DNA from: Tranquillimonas rosea
GTDB taxonomy: Bacteria; Pseudomonadota; Alphaproteobacteria; Rhodobacterales; Rhodobacteraceae
DNA length: 59,137 nt
Direction: 5' to 3'
NCBI RefSeq assembly: GCF_900111315.1
Contig: NZ_FOGU01000018.1
Coordinates: 1-59,137 of the forward strand
How positions within the stretch are numbered: position 1 is the first letter of the stretch; each line of letters opens with the position of its first letter. This document shows, piece after piece, positions 14,870-23,814 of the stretch. The notes beneath the pieces are model-generated. The model was given only the letters and a program-made list of their open reading frames with translations. It was not told where the DNA came from and did not search any database. The position numbers and the translations under genes were made by a program.

Positions 14870-16957
14870 ATGGGCGGCTTCACCCTCCGCGACGTGTTTC
14901 AGCCGACGATCCTGCTCGCGCTGGCCCTGATGGCGGTCATCGTGATGATGATCCTGCCCATGCCGGCGGTCGTGCTCGACATCGGGCTGGCCGCTTCCTT
15001 CGCCCTGGCGATCCTGATGTTCACCGTGACGCTCTTCATCGAGCGGCCGCTGGATTTCTCGGCCTTCCCGACGGTTCTGCTCGCCTCGCTCATGCTGCGC
15101 CTGTCGCTCAATGTCAGTTCGACGAAGCTCATCATCGGCGAGGGGCATACCGGCACCCATGCCGCCGGCAACGTGATCGAGGGGTTCGCGAGCTTCGTGA
15201 TGGGTGGCAGCCTGTTTCTGGGTCTGGTGGTGTTCGGCGTCCTGCTGATCGTCAATTTCATCGTCATCACCAAGGGCGCAGCCCGCATGGCCGAGGTCGG
15301 CGCCCGCTTCGCGCTCGACGGGATGCCGGGCAAGCAGTTGGCCATCGATGCCGACATGTCCGCCGGTGCGATCGACCACGCCGAGGCGAAGGCGCGGCGG
15401 GAGCGTGAACAGCAAGAGACGACTTTCTTCGGCTCGCTCGACGGGGCCTCCAAGTTCGTCAAGGGCGACGCTGTCGCCGGCCTTCTCATCACGCTGCTGA
15501 ACCTCGTGATGGGCCTGATCATCGGCAGCGTCGTCCACGGCATGCCGCTGGGCCGCGCGTTCGAGACTTACGCGATCCTGACCGTGGGCGACGGGCTGGT
15601 GAGCCAGATCCCGGCGGTGATCATCTCGATCGCCTCGGCGCTGCTGTTGGCACGGGGCGGGGCGCAAGGCTCCACCGACCTCGCCGTGTTCGCCCAGCTG
15701 GGAAAGTATCCGGCCGCGCTCGCGACGGTGGCGGTCCTGCTCGCGCTCTTCGCCCTCGTGCCAGGCCTTCCCTTCCTGCCTTTCATGGTGGGGGCCGCGG
15801 TGCTTGGGCTGGCGGCATGGCAGGTGCGCCGGGTCGCCGCGCAACATGCGCAGCATTCCGAGACCGTGCAGGACGCCGATGCGCCGCCGCCCCAGCAGCC
15901 GATGGGAGACGTGCTGGACCTTGACGACATCCACCTAGAATTCGCGCCCGACCTGGTGCCGATGGTGCTCGACCCGGCCACCGGGCTCGACGCGCGGATC
16001 GGGAGCATGCGCACCCATGTGGCGACGTCCTTCGGCCTGATCCTGCCCGAGATCCGGTTGACCGATGACGCCGCACTTCCCGCCGGCACCTACGTGATCC
16101 GCATTCACGGGGTCGAGCGGGTGCGAGCGCGGCTCTATCCCGACCGGGTGCTGGCACTGCTGAGCGGGGATGTCCCCGACGCGCCACCGGGCGAGGATGT
16201 GGCCGAACCCGTCTACGGCGCTCCGGCGCGCTGGATCGCAGCCGACGCACGGGACGAGGCGGCGTTGACCGGCCTGACCATCGTGACCCCGACCGAGGTG
16301 CTGGCCACGCACCTCCTCGAGGTCATCAAGGCGAATTTCTCGCGCCTGATGACCCTTAAGGCGCTGCGGCGATTGCTCGACGAGATGACGCGCCTCACCG
16401 ATGACAGTAGGGCCGAGGCCAACCGCCGGATGCTCGATGAACTGATCCCCGACAAGGTGCCGGTCGATCTTCTGCTGGCGGTTCTGCGCCTGTTGTTGGA
16501 GGAACGGGTGTCGATCCGGAACCTTCCCCTGATCCTCGAAGCGGTGGCCGAGGCGCGCGGACATGGCCAAAGCCCCGAGGCGATTTGCGAACATGTGCGC
16601 CAGAGGCTCGGCTTCCAGCTTGTCGCCGAGTTGAAGCGGCCGGATGGCACGCTGCCCCTCGTTCAGCTGGCGCCGGACTGGGAAGAGACCTTCGCCGCCT
16701 ACCAGATCGACGGTGACCGCGGGCAGGGCGACGTCGCGCTGCCGCCCGACGATTTCAACCGCTTGGCCCAGAACATCGCCGAGAAGCTGTCGAAGCTGGG
16801 GGAAAGCGGTGTCTTCCCGGCGATGGCCGCACCTGCCCGGCGCAGGCGCTTCCTGCACATGGTCATGGCCGCCAAGGGTCTCACGACGCCCGTCCTGTCG
16901 TTCGAGGAAATCGGCGCCGAGGCGAAGCCGGCCCTCGTCGGCATGGTCGCGGCGTGA
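14870..16957 (+). CDS. flhA: Flagellar export protein FlhA
   Basis: A 695-aa protein, the normal length. About eight transmembrane helices lie in residues 1-320, with the conserved FHIPEP-region features (SFALAILMFTVTLFIERPLDFSAFPTVLL, then LRLSLNVSSTKLII, then GGSLFLGLVVFGVLLIVNFIVITKGAARMAEVGARFALDGMPGKQ). The cytoplasmic half (about 350-695) docks chaperone-substrate complexes. FlhA uses the proton gradient to drive flagellar export. The stop overlaps the fliR start (GTGA). Confidence 0.97.
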   Translation: MGGFTLRDVFQPTILLALALMAVIVMMILPMPAVVLDIGLAASFALAILMFTVTLFIERPLDFSAFPTVLLASLMLRLSLNVSSTKLIIGEGHTGTHAAGNVIEGFASFVMGGSLFLGLVVFGVLLIVNFIVITKGAARMAEVGARFALDGMPGKQLAIDADMSAGAIDHAEAKARREREQQETTFFGSLDGASKFVKGDAVAGLLITLLNLVMGLIIGSVVHGMPLGRAFETYAILTVGDGLVSQIPAVIISIASALLLARGGAQGSTDLAVFAQLGKYPAALATVAVLLALFALVPGLPFLPFMVGAAVLGLAAWQVRRVAAQHAQHSETVQDADAPPPQQPMGDVLDLDDIHLEFAPDLVPMVLDPATGLDARIGSMRTHVATSFGLILPEIRLTDDAALPAGTYVIRIHGVERVRARLYPDRVLALLSGDVPDAPPGEDVAEPVYGAPARWIAADARDEAALTGLTIVTPTEVLATHLLEVIKANFSRLMTLKALRRLLDEMTRLTDDSRAEANRRMLDELIPDKVPVDLLLAVLRLLLEERVSIRNLPLILEAVAEARGHGQSPEAICEHVRQRLGFQLVAELKRPDGTLPLVQLAPDWEETFAAYQIDGDRGQGDVALPPDDFNRLAQNIAEKLSKLGESGVFPAMAAPARRRRFLHMVMAAKGLTTPVLSFEEIGAEAKPALVGMVAA

Positions 16958-17736
16958 TCGAGACGATGTTCGAGGCGGCGAACCGCCTGATCGGGCCGGT
17001 GCAGGACGGCCTGGCCCTTGGCGGTGTCGTCTTTCTCAGGATCGGAGCGGCGATGGCGGTACTGCCGGCCTTCGGTGATCGCATGGTGCCGGCGCGGGTA
17101 CGGCTGGTGGCGGCCCTGATGTTCACGCTCATCGTGGCCCCCGCCCTGGCCCCGGTTCTGGCTCTCGGACCGCGCCCCCCCTGGCTGCGGCTGCTGGCCA
17201 CCGAGACGATCGCGGGCCTTTCACTGGGCGCTGCGGTCCGGCTGTTCGTCATCGTATTGCAGACCGCCGGGTCGATGGCGGCGCAGTCGACCTCGCTTGC
17301 GCAGATCTTCGGTGGCGCGAATGTCGAGCCGTTGCCGGCAATCGGGCATGTCATGGTGATCGGCGGGCTTGCCTTGGCCGCGATGACCGGCCTGCACGTC
17401 AAGATCGTGGAGTATTTCCTGCTCAGCTACGACCTGATGCCCGCCGGCGTCTTTCCCTTCGCGTCCGATCTCATGCCGTGGGGGATCGCCCGCGTGTCGC
17501 AGGCCTTTGCCCTGGCCTTCACGCTCGCCGCACCGTTCCTGATCGCGTCGATGATCTACAACGTCGCGCTCGGCGTCATCAACAAGGCGATGCCGCAGCT
17601 GATGGTCGCGTTTGTCGGCGCTCCGGCCATCACGGCGGGCGCGCTCATCCTGCTCGCCCTGTCGCTACCCGCCATCCTGGAGCTCTGGGCCGCCGCGCTG
17701 GACCGGTTTCTCGCCAATCCCGCCCGGCCGCCATGA
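16954..17736 (+). CDS. fliR: Flagellar export protein FliR
   Basis: A 260-aa integral membrane protein with about six helices and FliR features such as LRIGAAMAVLPAFGDRMVPARVRL and YNVALGVINKAMPQLMVAFVGAPA. With FliP and FliQ it forms the export gate in the basal body. It starts with GTG inside the flhA stop and ends in an ATGA overlap with flhB. FliQ is encoded elsewhere in the cluster (22351-22620); FliP is not in this window. Confidence 0.95.
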   Translation: MIETMFEAANRLIGPVQDGLALGGVVFLRIGAAMAVLPAFGDRMVPARVRLVAALMFTLIVAPALAPVLALGPRPPWLRLLATETIAGLSLGAAVRLFVIVLQTAGSMAAQSTSLAQIFGGANVEPLPAIGHVMVIGGLALAAMTGLHVKIVEYFLLSYDLMPAGVFPFASDLMPWGIARVSQAFALAFTLAAPFLIASMIYNVALGVINKAMPQLMVAFVGAPAITAGALILLALSLPAILELWAAALDRFLANPARPP

Positions 17737-18809
17737 GCGAGAACGACGACGACAAGCAATACGAGCCGAGCCAGAAGAAGCTCGAGGATGCCCGAAAGAA
17801 GGGAGAGATCCCGCGCTCGACCGAGCTCAATACCGCGGCGGCGTATGCGGGGCTCGTGCTGGCTGCCGTGGCAATAGGGCAGGGCGCGATCGAACGCGCC
17901 GGTGCGATCCTGGCGGGTCTTGTCGCCCGCGCCGACAGTCTTGGTCCGGCGCTCTTCGCCGGCGCGGGGCGGCCCCTGCTGCGGGGAGTGGTCATCGAGG
18001 CGTCCCTGGCGCTGGCACCGATTTTCGCACTGCCCGCGCTCCTCGTCCTCGTTTCCATCGTCGGCCAGAAGGGGTTCGTGGTAGCGGGGTCGAAACTGGC
18101 CTTCAAGGCCAGCCGGATCTCGCCGCTCGCCAACGCCAAGAACAAGTTCGGGCGCAGCGGTCTGTTCGAATTCGCCAAGAGCTTCGTGAAACTGGTCATC
18201 TATTCGGCGTGCCTGGGCCTGTTTCTGTGGCACCGGTTCCCGGAAATCCTGATGACCACGGCCCTCTCCCCGGGTGCGGCCGCGGCCAGCCTCGCCAGCC
18301 TGTCGATCGCCTTCGTGTCGCTTGCGCTGGTTGTCTCGCTGGTGCTGGGCGCAATCGACATGGTGTGGCAGCGGGCCGAGCATCACCGCAAGAACCGCAT
18401 GTCCCGCAAGGATCTGACCGACGAACAGAAGCAGACCGAGGGCGATCCGCACACCAAGCAGCATCGGCGGCAACGGGGGCAGGAAATCGCCCTGAACCAG
18501 ATGCTCGCGGATGTGCCCCGCGCGGACGTCGTGATCGTGAACCCCACGCATTTCGCGGTGGCGTTGCGATGGGATCGGACCGCGCCGGGAGCGCCGGTCT
18601 GCGTCGCCAAGGGTGTGGACGAAATCGCGGCGCGGATCCGGGAGGTCGCGGTGGAAAGTTCGGTCCCATTGCGAAGCGATCCGCCGCTGGCGAGGGGGCT
18701 GCACGACGCGCTCGACGTCGGGGACGAGGTGCGGCCGGACCACTACGCGGCCGTTGCGGCGGCGATCCGCTTTGCCGAGGACATGCGTCGCAAGGCCCGG
18801 GCGCGATGA
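17733..18809 (+). CDS. flhB: Flagellar export switch protein FlhB
   Basis: A 358-aa protein with the N-terminal YEPSQKKLEDARKKGEIPRSTELN signature, four transmembrane helices, and the cytoplasmic autocleavage motif N270-P-T-H. Cleavage there switches export from rod/hook to filament substrates, in concert with FliK (also in this window). It overlaps fliR upstream and the FliJ-like gene downstream, each by ATGA. Confidence 0.97.
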   Translation: MSENDDDKQYEPSQKKLEDARKKGEIPRSTELNTAAAYAGLVLAAVAIGQGAIERAGAILAGLVARADSLGPALFAGAGRPLLRGVVIEASLALAPIFALPALLVLVSIVGQKGFVVAGSKLAFKASRISPLANAKNKFGRSGLFEFAKSFVKLVIYSACLGLFLWHRFPEILMTTALSPGAAAASLASLSIAFVSLALVVSLVLGAIDMVWQRAEHHRKNRMSRKDLTDEQKQTEGDPHTKQHRRQRGQEIALNQMLADVPRADVVIVNPTHFAVALRWDRTAPGAPVCVAKGVDEIAARIREVAVESSVPLRSDPPLARGLHDALDVGDEVRPDHYAAVAAAIRFAEDMRRKARAR

Positions 18810-19165
18810 CGAAGGCCAAGGATCTGGCACGGCTGCGGGCGGTGATGGACATGGCCCGCGACGCCGATCTACAGAAATTGTCGCAGGTGGCAGAGAGGAT
18901 TGCGCGGCTGCGGGCCGAGGTGGATCGGCTACGGGCAGACCAGGCACAGCGCGCCCGGGACGGGGCGCTCGACGTTGCGCGGTTCAGCGGCGCCGACGTG
19001 GCCTGGCTCGGCTGGACCGAGGACCGCCTGCGATCCCTCCAGTCCCGCATCGCCGCGCTGGAGATGGAAAGGATCGAGCTGCGCCGTCTCGCGCAACGCT
19101 CGACCGGACGCGCGGACGTCGCGGCCCGGCTGGCGGACGAGCACGACAAACCCCACGGGCGGTAG
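18806..19165 (+). CDS. Flagellar coiled-coil protein, FliJ-like
   Basis: A 119-aa protein, last in the SLT-flhA-fliR-flhB operon and coupled to flhB by ATGA. It is almost entirely coiled coil (LSQVAERIARLRAEVDRLRADQAQRA; LRSLQSRIAALEMERIELRRLAQR). Size, composition and place suggest a FliJ-type export chaperone, but FliJ proteins share little sequence, so the call rests on context. It faces fliL tail to tail with only 10 bases between. Confidence 0.6.
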   Translation: MTKAKDLARLRAVMDMARDADLQKLSQVAERIARLRAEVDRLRADQAQRARDGALDVARFSGADVAWLGWTEDRLRSLQSRIAALEMERIELRRLAQRSTGRADVAARLADEHDKPHGR

Positions 19166-19175
19166 GACGGGTCGG

Positions 19176-19661
19176 TCAGCTGTCCTGGCGATTGATGTCC
19201 AGGATCAGAACGTCCCGGATCGCGGGATCGGCCGTCCGGGCACTCTCGGCAAGGGCGCGGTGCAATCGTTCGATCGCCCCGTTGGACGTGAACGCGCCGT
19301 CGAAGCCGCCGGAATTCGCGTGGTCGAGCATCACGCGCAGGAACCTGTCGCGCAGCTTCGGTTCGCGGTTCATCACTTCATCGGATTTTCCGGGCTCGAT
19401 CTCCAGCGACAGCCCCATGACGACCATCGCCGCCACGCGGCCTTCCCGGATGACAGGCACGAGGAAATCGTTGGTCATCTTGGCAAAATCGCTGTCGGTC
19501 TCCTCCGGCTCGGGCGGTGTGGCGGCCGCGACATCTTCCGTGGGGGCGCAAGTTTCGGTCATCTCCTCTTCCGCCGGTGCCGGTTTCAGGGCAACGCCGG
19601 CGCCGATCCCGGCCCCGAGGCCGCCGAGCGCAAGAAGAACGGGGAGGAGTTTGCCCAGCAT
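19176..19661 (-). CDS. fliL: Flagellar basal-body protein FliL
   Basis: A 161-aa single-pass membrane protein. An N-terminal helix (LLPVLLALGGLGAGIGAGVAL) is followed by an acidic linker and the FliL periplasmic domain (MTNDFLVPVIREGRVAAMVVMGLSLEIEPG). FliL surrounds the stator units and supports torque. It is the last gene of the long minus-strand flagellar operon that starts at flgB, 13 bases after flgH. Confidence 0.88.
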   Translation of the reverse strand: MLGKLLPVLLALGGLGAGIGAGVALKPAPAEEEMTETCAPTEDVAAATPPEPEETDSDFAKMTNDFLVPVIREGRVAAMVVMGLSLEIEPGKSDEVMNREPKLRDRFLRVMLDHANSGGFDGAFTSNGAIERLHRALAESARTADPAIRDVLILDINRQDS

Positions 19662-19673
19662 CGCGGACCCTCT

Positions 19674-20399
19674 TCAGAACGGCAGGACGATATCGGCGAT
19701 CTGCTGGCCATAGCGCGGCTGCTGCACATCGGTGATCTGACCACGCCCGCCATAGGAAATGCGGGCGGCGGCGATCTTGTCGTAGGTGATCTGGTTCTGG
19801 CGCGAGATATCCTCGGGGCGCACGAAACCGGTCACAACAAGCTCCCGGAGCTCGAAGTTGACCCGCACCTCCTGGGTTCCCTCGATCTGCAAAACCCCGT
19901 TCCGGAGCACGTCGACGACGGTGGCCGCGATCCGCAGCTCGAGTCGCTCGTTCCGGCTGACCGACCCGTCGCCGGAGCTCGAGCTGGAAGAGGACGTCGA
20001 CACGGCGTCGGCCAACTGGGCCCCCTCGGGCAGGCCCTTGTCGAGGCTTTGCGGCAGACCGAAGAACGAGGGCAGGCCGAGCGACTCAGACCCGCCGCGC
20101 GACCGTTGCGACGAATTCGACATCTCGGCCTGATCGTCGATCTCGATCACGACCGTGAGGATATCGCCACGGTTGCTCGCCCGCCTGTCGCCAAGAAGCG
20201 ATCCGCGCGCGCCGGTCCACAGCGAGGCGCGCTGAAGCGGCGCCTCACGCCCCAGCGTGCGGGGCAGTCCGGGCGAGGTCATCGCCGAGACCTCAGGGCC
20301 CCGGACAACCGGGCTCAGGTCGGGCGGTCTTCCGACATCGGCGATGCGGCCACATGCCGTGATGAACAGGCAGGCAGCCATGGCGACGCTTCGGATCAT
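19674..20399 (-). CDS. flgH: Flagellar L-ring protein FlgH
   Basis: A 241-aa lipoprotein. The signal peptide ends in the lipobox ITAC, and the mature protein has FlgH features: SLWTGARGSLLGDRRASNRGDILTVVIEIDDQAEMSNS and ELVVTGFVRPEDISRQNQITYDKIAAARISYGGRG. It forms the outer-membrane bushing around the rod. The partner P-ring gene flgI is not in the window. A serine-rich stretch (about 135-145) is typical linker. Confidence 0.96.
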   Translation of the reverse strand: MIRSVAMAACLFITACGRIADVGRPPDLSPVVRGPEVSAMTSPGLPRTLGREAPLQRASLWTGARGSLLGDRRASNRGDILTVVIEIDDQAEMSNSSQRSRGGSESLGLPSFFGLPQSLDKGLPEGAQLADAVSTSSSSSSSGDGSVSRNERLELRIAATVVDVLRNGVLQIEGTQEVRVNFELRELVVTGFVRPEDISRQNQITYDKIAAARISYGGRGQITDVQQPRYGQQIADIVLPF

Positions 20400-20406
20400 C
20401 TCGTCC

Positions 20407-20835
20407 TCATGAGTGTGGGACCGAAATCTCGACGCTTCCGTCAGACAGCACTTTGCCGGTGACGGTGGTCCGCGAAGACGTGTTCATCACGCGCACACGG
20501 TCGCCCAGACCCGCGCGGTTCAGCGCGCGGCCCTCGGCGATGATCGCGAGGGCACCCGCGCGGTATCGGAGCGTGACGAGATCGTTCCGGTCGATGACGG
20601 CGGGCGGGCCGATGTCGGACGGGCGGATCGGCCGGCCGGCATAGAGGACGACCCGCGTCTCCTGCCCGACGACCTGCGCCGGATCGTTAAGGGGGCCGTC
20701 GGTCGGTCCGGGCACGACGCGCACGTCCTCCTGGCCGAGGATCGCCTGGCTGCGGACGGTGCGCGCCGCGACGAGCGTGTCCGCATGGACAGGCACGGCA
20801 AGGACCGGAAAGATGATCAAGAGCCTCAACATCAC
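20407..20835 (-). CDS. flgA: P-ring assembly chaperone FlgA
   Basis: A 142-aa exported protein with a short signal peptide (MMLRLLIIFPVLAVPVHA) and an SAF/FlgA-type domain (IGPPAVIDRNDLVTLRYRAGALAIIAEGRALNRAGLGDRVRVMNTSS). FlgA helps FlgI form the P ring. It is shorter than enterobacterial FlgA, as usual in alphaproteobacteria. It overlaps flgG by ATGA. Confidence 0.9.
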   Translation of the reverse strand: MMLRLLIIFPVLAVPVHADTLVAARTVRSQAILGQEDVRVVPGPTDGPLNDPAQVVGQETRVVLYAGRPIRPSDIGPPAVIDRNDLVTLRYRAGALAIIAEGRALNRAGLGDRVRVMNTSSRTTVTGKVLSDGSVEISVPHS

Positions 20836-21617
20836 CGGATCTGCGTCGTCGCGCCCAGCATCTGGTCGCTGGCGGTGATGACCTTGGCGTTTAGCTCGTA
20901 GCCGCGCTGCGCCTCGATCAGTTCGGTCACTTCGCGCACCGCATCCACAGAGCTGTCCTCGAGATAGCCCTGTCGCAGCGTGCCGAGCCCATCTTCGCCC
21001 GGGATTCCGACGAGCGGCGGGCCCGAGGCCGGCGATTCGACGAAGAGGTTCGACCCGATTGCCTCGAGTCCTTTCTGGTTGGTGAAACCGGCAAGGTTGA
21101 ACTGCCCGAGGATTTGAGGCTGCACCTGGTCGGCGAAATACGCATAGACCTCGCCCTCCGCATTGACCGACACGGACCGGGCGTCCGCGGGGATGGTGAT
21201 ATCGGGCGCGACGGGGTTGCCGTCCGACGTGACGATCAGGCCGTCCCCGGTGCGCTTGAGCGCCCCGTCGCGCGTGTAGGCCGCGCGGCCGTCCGGCAGC
21301 GTGACCTCGAGATACCCCGCGCCTTCGATCGCGACGTCGAGATCCGCACCGGTCGCGCGGAGCGAGCCCTGTTCGACCTGTACGGAGATCGACGCGGGCC
21401 GCACGCCCAGTCCGAGTTGAACCCCGGTTGGAAGCTGGGTGCCATCGGCCGCGTTGATCGTGCCGGGGCGGGCGATCTGCTGGTAATGGAGGTCGGCGAA
21501 CTCTGCGCGGCGGGCGTTGTAGCCCGTGGTCGACATGTTCGCGAGGTTGTTCGAGATGGTTTCCACCCGCATCTGTTGGGCGCTCATCCCGGTGGCCGCG
21601 ATCTTAAGGGCGTTCAT
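20832..21617 (-). CDS. flgG: Distal rod protein FlgG
   Basis: A 261-aa axial protein, the normal FlgG length. It begins MNALKIAATGMSAQQMRVETISNNLANMSTTGYNARRAEF and ends EVTELIEAQRGYELNAKVITASDQML, the paired N- and C-terminal helices shared by rod and hook proteins. It lies between flgF and flgA in the minus-strand operon. Confidence 0.97.
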   Translation of the reverse strand: MNALKIAATGMSAQQMRVETISNNLANMSTTGYNARRAEFADLHYQQIARPGTINAADGTQLPTGVQLGLGVRPASISVQVEQGSLRATGADLDVAIEGAGYLEVTLPDGRAAYTRDGALKRTGDGLIVTSDGNPVAPDITIPADARSVSVNAEGEVYAYFADQVQPQILGQFNLAGFTNQKGLEAIGSNLFVESPASGPPLVGIPGEDGLGTLRQGYLEDSSVDAVREVTELIEAQRGYELNAKVITASDQMLGATTQIR

Positions 21618-21626
21618 GGTGCCTCC

Positions 21627-22349
21627 TTATTGGCTGCCGAGGGTGCGGGTGACGGCACGGATGCGCTCGTCCTCGCGGTCTAGGAAGGTCTGGCCAAGTT
21701 CGTAGGCGCGCTGGACCTCGATCATCCGGGTGACTTCGGAGACAGGGTCGACATTGGACCCTTCGATGAAACCCTGCAGGATGACCCCTTCCGCTTCGAC
21801 CGGCTCGGGCGGGGAGGAAAGGCGGAAGAGGACGCCGGTGGCGCGGGTCAGCGTCTCGTCAGCTGCGGGTTGCCACAGGCCGATCCGGGCGAGCGGGCGT
21901 CCATCCGCCGAGAGCGTGCCGTCACGGCCGACGGCCACCGAACGCGCATCCGGCGGCACGAACACCGGCGCGCCGCCCGCATCGAGCAGGCGATGACCAT
22001 CCGGGGTGGCCAGCTCGCCATTCGCCGAAGGCGTGAATGCGCCGGCGCGGGTCAGGGCCTGCCCGGTGCCGGTCTCGACGAGGAAGTAGCCATTCCCCTC
22101 GATGGCAAGGTCGAAGGCGCCCCGGGTTTGCCGGATCGGACCCTGATCCGTTCCGATCATGCGGACATTCCCGGTCCCCATGGACAGCGAGGGTGCCTTG
22201 CCGTCGAGCCGTTCGACGAACTCCGAGAAGATCACGCCCTCGCGCCGGAACCCTGTGGTGGCCGCGTTGGCGATGTTGTGGGCGACCGCCTGCATTTCCC
22301 GCATCAGCCCCGATTGGCGCGTGATCGCGGCATATCCCGCGTTGTCCAT
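21627..22349 (-). CDS. flgF: Proximal rod protein FlgF
   Basis: A 240-aa axial protein. It starts MDNAGYAAITRQSGLMREMQAVAHNIANAATTGFRREGVIF and ends VTRMIEVQRAYELGQTFLDREDERIRAVTRTLG. The order flgF-flgG-flgA-flgH is the usual alphaproteobacterial arrangement. It follows fliQ by one base. Confidence 0.95.
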   Translation of the reverse strand: MDNAGYAAITRQSGLMREMQAVAHNIANAATTGFRREGVIFSEFVERLDGKAPSLSMGTGNVRMIGTDQGPIRQTRGAFDLAIEGNGYFLVETGTGQALTRAGAFTPSANGELATPDGHRLLDAGGAPVFVPPDARSVAVGRDGTLSADGRPLARIGLWQPAADETLTRATGVLFRLSSPPEPVEAEGVILQGFIEGSNVDPVSEVTRMIEVQRAYELGQTFLDREDERIRAVTRTLGSQ

Positions 22350-22350
22350 G

Positions 22351-22620
22351 TCAGGCTCCTGCGATGAGGGGAATGAGGGTGGTGTCGAAGAACGAGACCA
22401 GAGACTCGGACATGAAGCCCATGGTCAGCCAGAACACGGCGACGATCGCGATCAGCTTGGGCACGAATGTCAGCGTCAGTTCCTGGATCGAGGTCAGGGC
22501 CTGGAAGAGCCCCACGATCAGACCGGCGCCGAGCGCGACCGTCAGGATCGGGGCCGAGATGACCACGGCCAGCCACATCGCGGCGCGCAGTGTGTCGTAG
22601 AAGAGGAGCTCTGTCAGCAT
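22351..22620 (-). CDS. fliQ: Flagellar export protein FliQ
   Basis: An 89-aa protein with two transmembrane helices (AAMWLAVVISAPILTVALGAGLIVGLFQALTSIQELTLTFVPKLIAIVAVFWL), matching FliQ in length and layout. It is a part of the export gate with FliP and FliR. It sits between fliE and flgF. Confidence 0.96.
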   Translation of the reverse strand: MLTELLFYDTLRAAMWLAVVISAPILTVALGAGLIVGLFQALTSIQELTLTFVPKLIAIVAVFWLTMGFMSESLVSFFDTTLIPLIAGA

Positions 22621-22623
22621 CGC

Positions 22624-22911
22624 TCAGACCGGCATGCGCAGGATTTCCTGGTAGGCCTCGACGACCTTGTCACGCACCGTCACCGCCGTTTCGATGGCGA
22701 GCTTTGTCTGCGCCAGCGCTTCTACGAGGGCGTGCGCATCGGCGCCGCCGGTCATCGCGGCCTGGGAGGTGGCCTCTCCTTTCTGCATCGTTGCCGCGAA
22801 GGATTGCGCGAAGTCGGAGAGCGCTGCGCCGGCGGTTTCCGATGGCTGGGCCTTGGTCGCGGGGCGCGTCGCGACATAGTTCTGGGCGGCGAGACTGGCG
22901 GTGACATCCAT
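22624..22911 (-). CDS. fliE: Flagellar MS ring-rod junction protein FliE
   Basis: A 95-aa protein ending in the FliE signature (GADAHALVEALAQTKLAIETAVTVRDKVVEAYQEILRMPV). FliE joins the MS ring (FliF) to the proximal rod. Three bases separate it from fliQ. Confidence 0.94.
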   Translation of the reverse strand: MDVTASLAAQNYVATRPATKAQPSETAGAALSDFAQSFAATMQKGEATSQAAMTGGADAHALVEALAQTKLAIETAVTVRDKVVEAYQEILRMPV

Positions 22912-22936
22912 TCTGGATCTCCTTGTCTGGTTGTAC

Positions 22937-23338
22937 TCAGCGGCGCAAAAGCTCGAGCAGCCCGGCCGACATTTTGCGGGCCTGATCGAACAGTTTCAGG
23001 TTGGCCTCGTAGCTGCGCTGCGCTTCGCGGGCGTCCGCGACCTCGATCATCATGTCGACGTTTGAGCCGGCGTAATGCCCGGATGGGTCGGCAAGAGGAT
23101 GACCGGGGTCGTAAATGCGCTTCAGTTCGGATTGATCGAGTTGCACTGGCCCCTGGTGGACGGCGCCGGGCGGGCGCGTCGCATCGTGCCGCGCCATCAC
23201 CGTCTCGAAGGCGGCCGTCTTGCGGCGGTAGCCCGGCGTATCGGCATTGGCGAGGTTCTCGGACACGAGCCGGAGCCGCGAGGATTGCGCCTGCATGCCG
23301 CTCGCGGCGAGGGACATGGTCTGCAAGAGATCGGACAT
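22937..23338 (-). CDS. flgC: Proximal rod protein FlgC
   Basis: A 133-aa rod protein: MSDLLQTMSLAASGMQAQSSRLRLVSENLANADTPGYRRK at the start and MMIEVADAREAQRSYEANLKLFDQARKM at the end, as expected for FlgC. It lies between flgB and fliE. Confidence 0.96.
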   Translation of the reverse strand: MSDLLQTMSLAASGMQAQSSRLRLVSENLANADTPGYRRKTAAFETVMARHDATRPPGAVHQGPVQLDQSELKRIYDPGHPLADPSGHYAGSNVDMMIEVADAREAQRSYEANLKLFDQARKMSAGLLELLRR

Positions 23339-23349
23339 GGCGGCGTTCC

Positions 23350-23733
23350 CTAGCGGATGCGGCCGAGACCGGCACGGAGGATGTCGAGGCTGTTCGACCA
23401 GATGGACAGGGCGATTCCGCTTTCGTGGCGGACTTCGCTGGCCTTCATCATCTCGGTCTCGAGTGAGACGGAATTGCCGTTCGGCGCGGGTTCAGAACCT
23501 GCGCCCGTCACCTCGACGGCCCGGTCAGCGCCGGACGGCTGAAGATGGCCGGGCCGCGTCGCACGCATGGTGGGTGGGGTCGTCTCGTAGGTTTCGGCGA
23601 AGGAGGGGACGTCCATCCCGCGGTATCCGGGCGTGTCGGCATTGGCGACATTCCGGGCCAGCACGGCCTGGCGTGCACTCGCATGGCGGGCCATCGCCTG
23701 AGCCATCTGCAACGTGTCGAGGTTCTCGTACAT
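23350..23733 (-). CDS. flgB: Proximal rod protein FlgB
   Basis: A 127-aa rod protein with the FlgB pattern ARHASARQAVLARNVANADTPGYRGMDVPSF and a C-terminal VSLETEMMKASEVRHESGIALSIW. It is the first gene of the minus-strand operon flgB-flgC-fliE-fliQ-flgF-flgG-flgA-flgH-fliL. It is divergent from fliI; the 81-base gap contains a GCTTAAGC palindrome, at most a half-site for CtrA. Confidence 0.95.
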   Translation of the reverse strand: MYENLDTLQMAQAMARHASARQAVLARNVANADTPGYRGMDVPSFAETYETTPPTMRATRPGHLQPSGADRAVEVTGAGSEPAPNGNSVSLETEMMKASEVRHESGIALSIWSNSLDILRAGLGRIR

Positions 23734-23814
23734 CGGGGCTTCTCCCTCGGGCTTTCAACGAAGGCTTAAGCGCGATTCGTTTAGAAACTGTTGGCACAAG
23801 GACGGGAGTCGCCG